Assembly: GCF_002802965.1 (NCBI RefSeq) | Contig: NZ_NXGA01000001.1 | Span: 2,164,181 to 2,186,758 of the forward strand | Source: Sporolactobacillus pectinivorans | Lineage (GTDB): Bacteria; Bacillota; Bacilli; Bacillales; Sporolactobacillaceae | Reading direction: 5' to 3' | DNA: 22,578 nt | Part shown: positions 1-6,412 of the stretch, piece after piece | Layout of the letters: the number at the start of each line of letters is the position of its first letter | How positions within the stretch are numbered: position 1 is the stretch's first letter | The notes under the pieces: generated by a model | The model's database searches: none | What the model saw: only the letters and a program-made list of their open reading frames with translations | What the model was told of the DNA's origin: nothing | Made by a program: the position numbers and the translations under genes

Positions 1-1167
1 AGATCCGTTCAGGAGTACCTTTCCGGCGTTCGGGTTGTCAAGGTCTTCAATCGATTTTCCTATGAAGAGGAACGCTTTCAGCAAAATAACCAGAATCTCG
101 GCAGCTTGTCAGCGACGGCTGCAAAAGTGGGGAGCGTATTTAGCCCGCTTGTTAATCTGGCTGTCAATGCGGGAATCGTTGCTATTATTTGGTTTGGCGG
201 ACTGGGGGTCGAGCACGGCTCAATGCAGGTTGGGTCGATTATTGCTTTTACCAATTACATGATGCAGATTCTTTTCGCAATCATGATGGTCAATAATGCA
301 TTCAATATGTTTGTCCGCGCAAAAGCTTCAGCTGAGCGAATCGGAGAAATCATGAACACGGAAGAAGATATGGTTTTTCCAGAACCTGAAACTGAACCGG
401 TTCCTGGAAAAGGTGCACTGGTCTTTCAGCATGTTTGTTTTTCACATGATCAATTTTCCAATCATCAGGACCCTTTTCTGAAGGATATTGATTTTTCCGT
501 GCTTCCTGGAGAGATGGTTGGCATTACTGGTCCGATTGCATCAGGTAAGACCACGCTTGTCAATCTGATCCTGCGGTTTTACGATCCCGATCATGGTCGT
601 TTGATGCTGGACGGTACCGATGTCCGGTCGTTCAGTGAAGAGGAACTCAGGGGGAAAATAGCACTTGTACCGCAGCGGCCGCTTCTATTTTCAGGCACCG
701 TAAGAGAAAATATCCGTTGGGGAAATGAGCAGGCGAGTGATGAGGAAATCTATGAGGCCGCAAGAGCTGCCGAGGCAGATGAGTTTATCCGCCGGACCCC
801 GGATGGCTATGATTCAATAATTGGTCAGGGCGGTGTAAATTTCTCGGGAGGGCAGAAACAGCGTATTTCGATTGCCAGAGCCTTGATCCGCAAGCCTGAA
901 ATTTTGATTCTTGACGACGCGACCAGTGCGGTTGATGCGCGGACCGACAAACTGATCAGAAAAAATATATCGATTGCTGCCCGCCATCTCACGTGCATTG
1001 TTATCTCTCAGAGAATCACTTCAATTATGGACGCTGACAAAATCATCGTCATGAATGGCGGAAAAATTGATGCGATGGGCACACATCGTGAACTCATCCG
1101 TAAATCGAACTATTATCGGGAGATTCTTCAATCGCAGCTTGGGAAAGAGGTGGAAAGCAATGGCTGA
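1..1167 (+). CDS. Heterodimeric multidrug ABC exporter, first subunit (5' truncated; degenerate ATP site)
   Basis: This is the C-terminal 388 residues of an ABC half-transporter; the reading frame is open from base 1, so the true start lies outside the window. The end of the transmembrane domain (hydrophobic runs near residues 50-100) is followed by a nucleotide-binding domain. Visible motifs are Walker A GPIASGKTT, signature FSGGQKQR and Walker B ILILDDATS. The Walker B catalytic glutamate is replaced by aspartate, and the H-loop reads VISQRITS, with glutamine for the switch histidine. These replacements are typical of the non-catalytic partner in heterodimeric exporters such as BmrC/BmrD, LmrC/LmrD and TM287/288. 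It overlaps the next gene by 8 bases, which implies translational coupling and a 1:1 complex in the membrane. The transported substrate cannot be read from the sequence. Confidence 0.93.
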   Translation, partial: RSVQEYLSGVRVVKVFNRFSYEEERFQQNNQNLGSLSATAAKVGSVFSPLVNLAVNAGIVAIIWFGGLGVEHGSMQVGSIIAFTNYMMQILFAIMMVNNAFNMFVRAKASAERIGEIMNTEEDMVFPEPETEPVPGKGALVFQHVCFSHDQFSNHQDPFLKDIDFSVLPGEMVGITGPIASGKTTLVNLILRFYDPDHGRLMLDGTDVRSFSEEELRGKIALVPQRPLLFSGTVRENIRWGNEQASDEEIYEAARAAEADEFIRRTPDGYDSIIGQGGVNFSGGQKQRISIARALIRKPEILILDDATSAVDARTDKLIRKNISIAARHLTCIVISQRITSIMDADKIIVMNGGKIDAMGTHRELIRKSNYYREILQSQLGKEVESNG

Positions 1168-3010
1168 CAGAAAAAGTACTGAGCCGGCTTTCCAACGCCC
1201 CACGCTTGGGCGAAGAGGGGGAAGAAGGCGCGGTGCCGCGCGTTTCGCTCCCGTTGAGAAGCCGAGAAATATGAAAAAAACACTGTTCAGACTCTGGAAT
1301 TTCTTCGCACAAGAGAAGAAAGCACTGATGACGGTTTCCGCTTTCGTACTCGCCGATGCTTTGGTATCACTTCTGATTCCTTATTTTATTGGACTGGCAG
1401 TGAATCAGATTGGCATGCGGCCGGGTGCTGTCAATTTTCCGATTCTGTTTAAAATTCTTCTTGTTCTCGGCTTGTTTTACATGATGGACGGTCTGCTCAC
1501 TCTGCTTCAGGGCTGGATTATGGCTTCTTCCGGACAGAAAATTGTCATGAGTCTGCGGAAGAGCATGTTTGAAAAATTGCAGAAATTGCCAATCGCTTTT
1601 TTTGATCAGAATCATCACGGTGATATCATGAGCCGGCTGACAAATGATATTGAAAATATTGATGTGACCATTTCCCAGTCTACGGTGGAGCTGATGAACG
1701 ATATTATTATGATTGTCGGGTCTCTTGCACTGATGATCTGGATCAGTCCGCTTTTAACCTTGGCCAGTCTGATCATGGTGCCGCTTGTTTTCATTCTGAC
1801 AAAAACGATCGCCTCAAGGACGACAAAATTATTTGTCGACCAGCAAAGGGAATTGGGGACGCTCAACGGCCAGATTGAAGAATCCATTTCAGGACTAAGC
1901 GTGATTAAAGCTTTCAGCCACGAGAATGAGGAAATCCGTGATTTCAATTCAATAAACAAACGTTTGACAGATGTCGGCATGAAAGCACAGGTCTGGTCGG
2001 GCTACATGATGCCTCTGATGAATGTGATCAATAATCTCGGCTTTACAGCTGTTGCATCGGTTGGTGGTTTTCTTGCAGTCAAGGGACTGATTACGGTCGG
2101 CATGATTGCCAGTTTTCTTACCTATTCAAGACAATTTTCGAGACCGCTTAATGATGTGGCCAGCATATTTAATACTTTGCAGTCGGCGGTAGCAGGTGCT
2201 GAACGTGTTTTTGAAATTCTGGATGAAAAAGAAGAACCCGAAGATCACGCAAATGCCCGCAATATAGAGGCTTACAAAGGTGAAATTATTTTTAACGATG
2301 TTTCTTTCGGGTATGAGCCCGGCCATCCGATTTTGAAACATATCAGTTTTCAGGTGGGTAGCGGGGATTCAGTTGCACTTGTCGGACCGACGGGTGCCGG
2401 GAAAACGACAATTATTAATTTGCTCACGCGATTTTATGATGCGGGCAGTGGCGCTATAGAATTGGATGGTATCGATATTCGCGATTACAAAAGATCGGAC
2501 TATCGCAGATTGTTCGGCATTGTGCTCCAGGATACCTATTTGTTTCATGGCAGCTTTATTGAAAACCTGCGCTATGGAAGGCTCGACGCAACCGATGAAG
2601 AAGTTATGAAGGCTGCGGAAGCCGCAAATGCAGACAGTTTTATACGGGAAACGTCTGAAGGTTATCAGACTGTGCTCCAAGGAAATGGAGACAATTTAAG
2701 CGAAGGGCAGAAACAGTTGCTGACAATCGCCAGGGCATTTCTTTCCGATCCGGACATCCTTGTTCTGGACGAAGCGACGAGCCATGTCGACACGCAGACG
2801 GAGCAAAAGATACAAGAGGGAATGTCGTATTTGATGAAGGGGCGGACCAGCTTTATCATTGCCCATCGTCTGTCGACAATTAGAAATGCCGATAAGATCC
2901 TGGTGGTGGAAAATGGAGAGATTGCTGAGCAGGGTACCCATAAACAACTGATCGAAAAGCGCGGCATTTATTATGAGATGTACAGAGATCAGTTCTCCGG
3001 ACAGGACTGA
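1160..3010 (+). CDS. Heterodimeric multidrug ABC exporter, second subunit (catalytic site partner)
   Basis: The product is a 616-residue ABC half-transporter. The start is the ATG at 1160, preceded by AGAGGTGG and overlapping the upstream stop by 8 bases; the frame is open further upstream, but that part lies inside the first gene. The N-terminus is Arg/Gly-rich (GRRGGRRRG) before the first membrane helix, as often seen in YfiC/BmrD-type subunits. Six membrane helices occupy roughly residues 45-340. The nucleotide-binding domain carries Walker A GPTGAGKTT (about 408-416), signature LSEGQKQ (about 513), Walker B LVLDEATS (about 533-541) and switch histidine in IIAHRLST (about 570). Its Walker B glutamate and histidine are intact but its signature is changed from LSGGQ to LSEGQ, the mirror image of the partner. 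The complete ATP site would pair this Walker A/B with the partner's FSGGQ. Drug or lipid export is inferred from the family only. Confidence 0.93.
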   Translation: MADRKSTEPAFQRPTLGRRGGRRRGAARFAPVEKPRNMKKTLFRLWNFFAQEKKALMTVSAFVLADALVSLLIPYFIGLAVNQIGMRPGAVNFPILFKILLVLGLFYMMDGLLTLLQGWIMASSGQKIVMSLRKSMFEKLQKLPIAFFDQNHHGDIMSRLTNDIENIDVTISQSTVELMNDIIMIVGSLALMIWISPLLTLASLIMVPLVFILTKTIASRTTKLFVDQQRELGTLNGQIEESISGLSVIKAFSHENEEIRDFNSINKRLTDVGMKAQVWSGYMMPLMNVINNLGFTAVASVGGFLAVKGLITVGMIASFLTYSRQFSRPLNDVASIFNTLQSAVAGAERVFEILDEKEEPEDHANARNIEAYKGEIIFNDVSFGYEPGHPILKHISFQVGSGDSVALVGPTGAGKTTIINLLTRFYDAGSGAIELDGIDIRDYKRSDYRRLFGIVLQDTYLFHGSFIENLRYGRLDATDEEVMKAAEAANADSFIRETSEGYQTVLQGNGDNLSEGQKQLLTIARAFLSDPDILVLDEATSHVDTQTEQKIQEGMSYLMKGRTSFIIAHRLSTIRNADKILVVENGEIAEQGTHKQLIEKRGIYYEMYRDQFSGQD

Positions 3011-3029
3011 CCTCTGTCACTGGTTTTCA

Positions 3030-3758
3030 TTATGATTCAGCATCGACAGGAGAATGGATTTTGTCATTAAATAAATCAAAATACAATTGTCTGTTTGTGC
3101 CACGGACACAATAGGAAACGTTGGATGGAGACAATCCGCGCTGCTTAATTTCCTGAAGCAGCCAGCTTTTCGTCAGATGGTTTTGTTCCAGATTTTTATT
3201 AATCATCTGTCCATCCATGATCAGTTCAACAGGAAATGAAGAAAGACCTGACGAGAAAATGTCCAGGTCTTTTTTTGTGACCGTCTGATAAGGCTGTTTC
3301 TTTAAAATCGAAAGCTCTCCATCGGCTTCAATGACCGCAAAATCCACTTCGTCAATATCGAATGCATTTTTTTCTCTGAGCGCCTGATTGAAAGAATCCA
3401 TCGTCAGTTTCAATTTACCCATGTTTTTCTCAAGAATTTTCCCGTTCTCAATGACAACAGTTGGTTCTCCGTTTAATATGGCCCGCGCTTTTCTGCTTTT
3501 CAATGAAAAAATAGTCGTCAGAAAGATAATGCCGCTGAACAGTAAGGCTGCGATCAGGAAGTGGCTAAACTGGATCGTCGTGTTAAAGGTCAGATTTCCG
3601 GCAATTGACCCTAACGTTATCGATGCAATAAAGTCGTGGTAAGTCATTTGCGAGATGGCCTGTTTGCCAATAATATGCGCAATAAACATAAATAAAACAA
3701 AAGTAACAACCGTTCGAATAATAACGTCCAGAATCCCTGCCATTGAAAGCACGCCCAT
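3030..3758 (-). CDS. DUF421 (YetF-like) membrane protein
   Basis: The product is a 242-residue protein of the DUF421 family (Bacillus YetF, YdfR, YkjA and relatives). Three hydrophobic helices lie near residues 8-29, 40-56 and 64-86, with the family signature IGKQAISQMTYHDFI between the first two. A soluble C-terminal part follows, including the typical NGEPTVVIENGKI stretch near residue 95. In Bacillus some members sit in the inner membrane of spores and affect germination and its permeability; whether this copy does is unknown. The start at 3758 is preceded by AAGG at a rather long distance; the second in-frame ATG (MAGILD) is an alternative. It converges on the ABC operon with only 19 bases between stop codons, and I see no clear terminator there. 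Confidence 0.88.
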   Translation of the reverse strand: MGVLSMAGILDVIIRTVVTFVLFMFIAHIIGKQAISQMTYHDFIASITLGSIAGNLTFNTTIQFSHFLIAALLFSGIIFLTTIFSLKSRKARAILNGEPTVVIENGKILEKNMGKLKLTMDSFNQALREKNAFDIDEVDFAVIEADGELSILKKQPYQTVTKKDLDIFSSGLSSFPVELIMDGQMINKNLEQNHLTKSWLLQEIKQRGLSPSNVSYCVRGTNRQLYFDLFNDKIHSPVDAES

Positions 3759-3873
3759 TCTATATTGATGTATGCTACCTTTTTATCCATCTTTGGCGGG
3801 GTATATACATCTTTGCTGAAGTGTAAAACGGCTGTATGGCTTCAACACGTACGGGCTCATTTATTTAGCTTAC

Positions 3874-3918
3874 AAAAGCGGGGTCTAAACCCACCGTCTT
3901 TAGACGGTATCCGCTTTT
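3874..3918. repeat. Left-end palindromes of the IS200-like element
   Basis: Two nested inverted repeats are visible. The outer arms are AAAAGCGG (3874-3881) and CCGCTTTT (3911-3918), a perfect 8-bp match. Inside them CCGTC-TTTA-GACGG (3894-3907) forms a 5-bp stem with a TTTA loop. The right-end hairpin also has a TTTA loop and a shared AACCCACC lead-in. In the IS200/IS605 family such hairpins on one strand are what the Y1 transposase recognises. Confidence 0.7.
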
Positions 3919-3934
3919 AGCCTTATCTTTTCGT

Positions 3935-3969
3935 GTCCATACTTTTCAAAAGAGGTGAAAAGTATGGAC
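3935..3969 (+). promoter_or_regulatory. Hairpin enclosing the tnpA ribosome binding site and start codon
   Basis: A perfect 13-bp inverted repeat, GTCCATACTTTTC (3935-3947) and GAAAAGTATGGAC (3957-3969), flanks a 9-base loop AAAAGAGGT holding the Shine-Dalgarno sequence. The start codon ATG (3964-3966) lies inside the right arm, so the folded mRNA would hide it. IS200 transposase translation is known to be limited by a stem-loop at its ribosome binding site; this looks like the same kind of control. Confidence 0.75.
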
Positions 3970-4395
3970 GGTTATCAGAAAAGTGGTCATGCAGTCTACG
4001 ATATCAAGTATCATGTGATCTGGGTGACCAAATACCGATATCAGGTGCTGCGAGGTCCAATCGCTGTTCGATTGCGTGAGTTGATCCGGCAGGGATGTGA
4101 GGCCAGGGGAGTCACAATCCTGCAGGGGAGCGTAGGCAAGGAACATGTCCATTTGCTGATTTCTTGTCCACCCAGCCTAGCGCCGAGTAAAATCATGGAG
4201 TATCTGAAAGGACGCTAATCCAGATTGCTTCAGGATGAGTTTTCAGAACTAAAAAAACGGTATTAGGGCCAGCACCTATGGTCCAGAGGTTATTTCTGTG
4301 CGACGGTCGGCAACGTGACGGAAGAAATCATCCGAAAGTACATTGCGAATCAGTCAAATAAAGTCAAGGACGACATTTTCAAGATTGACGACTGA
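3964..4395 (+). pseudogene. tnpA: IS200-type Y1 transposase tnpA, two nonsense codons
   Basis: Read through its stops, the frame encodes 143 residues, the normal length for a Y1 HUH transposase of the IS200/IS605 family. Family features are present: YHVIWVTKYRYQVL near residue 17, the metal-binding HUH motif as EHVHLLIS near residue 60, and the catalytic-tyrosine region IRKYIANQ near residue 125. The frame is interrupted by TAA at 4216-4218, where the family normally continues after KGR, and by TAG at 4264-4266, probably from TGG for tryptophan. There is no frameshift, so the two point changes look recent. The intact first part is 84 residues and lacks the catalytic tyrosine, so it should be inactive. 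The start is ATG 3964 behind AGAGG; a TTG at 3955 is also in frame but less likely. Confidence 0.85.
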
Positions 4396-4458
4396 GTTCA
4401 GTCAGAATTCCGTGTGCTATGAGCACAAGGTCTTTCAGAAGACTTCAGTCTTTAAGTG

Positions 4459-4511
4459 GCGACTTTAAGTCGCAGACATTTATGTCTGAACCCACCTGCT
4501 TTAGCAGGTGG
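4459..4511. repeat. Right-end hairpins of the IS200-like element
   Basis: Three palindromes follow one another: GCGACTT/AAGTCGC (4459-4473), CAGACAT-TT-ATGTCTG (4473-4488) and the perfect 8-bp hairpin CCACCTGC-TTTA-GCAGGTGG (4492-4511). The last is the best candidate for the right-end hairpin bound by the transposase. It lies 4 bases from the stop codon of the monooxygenase gene on the opposite strand. Confidence 0.7.
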
Positions 4512-4515
4512 TCGT

Positions 4516-5955
4516 TTAGTCTTTTCTGTTCAGGAATTCCTCAACCTGTTTGACAAATTTTGAACGATCATAATCCCGATAGAGTCCGGATGCAAGACGA
4601 ACAGGATCTCCAAAAAAGAAGCGTTCATACAGTTCCTGGCGACCGGCAAAACCGCTCAACGACAAATCCCAGGCGAGCCGGAACAGTTTTACTTTGTCAT
4701 ATCCGTCACGGTCGGATGACTGAAGGTACTTCCTGAGATCCGTTCCGTTCTCAGAGAAAAAGTCTTTTTCATTGGGAATTGAGACCAGCCCGCTTGCACC
4801 GATTAACTGAATGATCTCAATAAAACGCGGATAGATGCCCGGAAAGACGTTCATGGCCGCCATCAGTGGTTTCCGGTCAGGGGTCATCGTTCCCCATTGA
4901 TCCATGGATGCATGAACCTCGGAAGCTGTGAGTAATGCCTTAAGCGTTTCAAGGCCAATAATCACCTCTGCAATCTTGCTCCGAATATGCTGATATTCAC
5001 TGATATTGATTGCATCGACCAAGGACTGCAGAACGCCGAGAATAAATTCCGTTTTTACAACATTTCTCGAAGTTACTTGGTGAATCTGCTGAGGCAGGAA
5101 ACCGCTGTCTGTGTAAAGCTTGCTCGCGATCTCTGTATTTCCATTCAGAAATACTCGTTCCCATGGAACGGTGACATGATCAAACACAACGATTGAATCA
5201 ACCTCTTCGAAACGCGAACTAAGCGGATGATCAAACGGGCTGCTGTCGTCTGCGAACGACTCGCGGCATAGAAACTTTAAACCCGGGGTATTGGAGGGTA
5301 TAGAAAAGGCATAAGCGTATGTTTCGTCAAAATGAAAAGCACCGGTTGGAAAGACGAGGATCTCATCGGTCATACCGCCCTGTGTCGCCAGCAGGCGTGC
5401 CCCATGAATGATGATTCCTTCGTCGTTTCTGCCAATCACCCGGGCCGCAATCGTTTCCTTGGCGTTCTCAAAATATAGAGAAGAGCGGTTCACCTGGGGC
5501 TGGATGAACGTGTGTGTCAGAGAGATATCATTTTTTTTGCAGTAATCGTAAAATCGCCGCATGTTTTCACTGTGCTTTGCATCACCGAAAAGATCTGCGC
5601 AGGCTGCAAAGGTCATGACAACCGTATTCATATAGTCGGGCGAGCGGCCCATCATGCCGGCGTTCTGGCGTGCCCATATCTGAAAGCACCTTCTCCGTTT
5701 CGCAAGATCTTTCTTCGTTTTTGGTTCAAGATAGGATGTTCCGATTCTTTCGTCGCTGTCAGGCAATCTGCAAGTCAGGATGTCCCGATAAGCTTTCTCG
5801 TGCTGCATATCATATAATCTTGCCTGACTTTTCAATGCACCCGCAAAAGCAGGGTGATCCGAAATATTGCCTGAAATCTCTGAACCATCGATCCAGACAT
5901 GGTTATGAAGACTGTTGATTCGGTTGATATAAGTCTTGCCATCGATACAAGGCAT
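4516..5955 (-). CDS. 4-hydroxyphenylacetate 3-monooxygenase, oxygenase component (HpaB/YoaI family)
   Basis: The product is a 479-residue two-component flavin monooxygenase of the HpaB family, which uses reduced FAD supplied by a separate reductase to ortho-hydroxylate 4-hydroxyphenylacetate or a related phenol. The conserved GRSPDYMN gives Arg104 and Tyr108, and LTHTFIQPQVNRS gives His148; these match the substrate-binding Arg, Tyr and His described for the Thermus enzyme. The flavin-contact region GARLLATQGGMTDEILVF is near residue 185. The length is normal for the family. The start ATG at 5955 has a G-rich stretch about 10 bases upstream. No reductase (HpaC) or ring-cleavage gene is nearby, so its physiological substrate is uncertain. 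The 3' end abuts the IS200-like element, which may supply the last codon and stop. Confidence 0.88.
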   Translation of the reverse strand: MPCIDGKTYINRINSLHNHVWIDGSEISGNISDHPAFAGALKSQARLYDMQHEKAYRDILTCRLPDSDERIGTSYLEPKTKKDLAKRRRCFQIWARQNAGMMGRSPDYMNTVVMTFAACADLFGDAKHSENMRRFYDYCKKNDISLTHTFIQPQVNRSSLYFENAKETIAARVIGRNDEGIIIHGARLLATQGGMTDEILVFPTGAFHFDETYAYAFSIPSNTPGLKFLCRESFADDSSPFDHPLSSRFEEVDSIVVFDHVTVPWERVFLNGNTEIASKLYTDSGFLPQQIHQVTSRNVVKTEFILGVLQSLVDAINISEYQHIRSKIAEVIIGLETLKALLTASEVHASMDQWGTMTPDRKPLMAAMNVFPGIYPRFIEIIQLIGASGLVSIPNEKDFFSENGTDLRKYLQSSDRDGYDKVKLFRLAWDLSLSGFAGRQELYERFFFGDPVRLASGLYRDYDRSKFVKQVEEFLNRKD

Positions 5956-6412
5956 CTTGTTCGTGCCCCCATCCGGATAAATAAGCTTTTTTAAAAAATA
6001 TGAACAAATACCAAATTTATTCGGTTACTGCTAAAATGTTGTGGGAAAACTTTAACTAAAAATTCATCGGGATCAGGTCGCATATTTAACAGATCATGAC
6101 ATTTACTTTTCTTTTTTGGAACATTTTATGTTTAAGCGTGTTTTGGAAGATCGTGACATTGACTGAAACGCCGGCAGTGTTTATTTTTAATTTATGGGCA
6201 GGTAACTCAAAATAATCGGTTCCAGAAAATTGGTGATCGTTGGCTGTTCCAGGAAACAAGGGACGGCCAATCGCCTTTTAATGGAGATGATTGATAACAT
6301 CTCTTTGCGATCGCTAGCTGATAACTGATGACAGTTAAATCCGACAATCCATTAAAATGTGTGCTGGACAGATTCAAAGAAGATATTTTTTAAGAAGGGA
6401 TTCAATTTTCAG
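5956..6412. other. Intergenic region between divergent genes
   Basis: This AT-rich stretch of about 457 bases separates the monooxygenase and acyltransferase genes, which point away from each other, so it should hold promoters for both. I see no strong -35/-10 pair. ATGACA (6328-6333) and TAAAAT (6353-6358), 19 bases apart, are a weak candidate for the acyltransferase. An open frame at 6163-6285 looks protein-like (ending PFNGDD) but has no ATG, GTG or TTG start. A 17-base direct repeat is listed separately. Confidence 0.5.
6091..6164. repeat. Imperfect 17-base direct repeat
   Basis: AGATCATGACATTTACT (6091-6107) and AGATCGTGACATTGACT (6148-6164) match at 15 of 17 positions and start 57 bases apart. 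They lie in the divergent intergenic region and could be paired binding sites for a regulator, or chance. No known motif is recognised. Confidence 0.4.

Larger units (their letters stand above)
3874..4520 (+). mobile_element. IS200/IS605-family insertion element, decayed
   Basis: A single transposase reading frame lies between two blocks of palindromes, as in IS200-type elements, which have no inverted terminal repeats and instead carry subterminal hairpins. The left block is 3874-3918; the right block ends with a perfect hairpin at 4492-4511. The tetranucleotide TTAC at 3870-3873 sits directly before the left block and could be the target, as known for IS608, but the exact ends are my estimate. 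No tnpB accompanies it. The transposase has two in-frame stops, so the copy is probably immobile unless helped in trans. The right end meets the stop codon of the neighbouring monooxygenase gene. Confidence 0.8.

Noticed and set aside
6163..6285. A protein-like plus-strand frame in the monooxygenase-acyltransferase gap
   Set aside because: It contains no ATG, GTG or TTG start and no ribosome binding site ahead of it.
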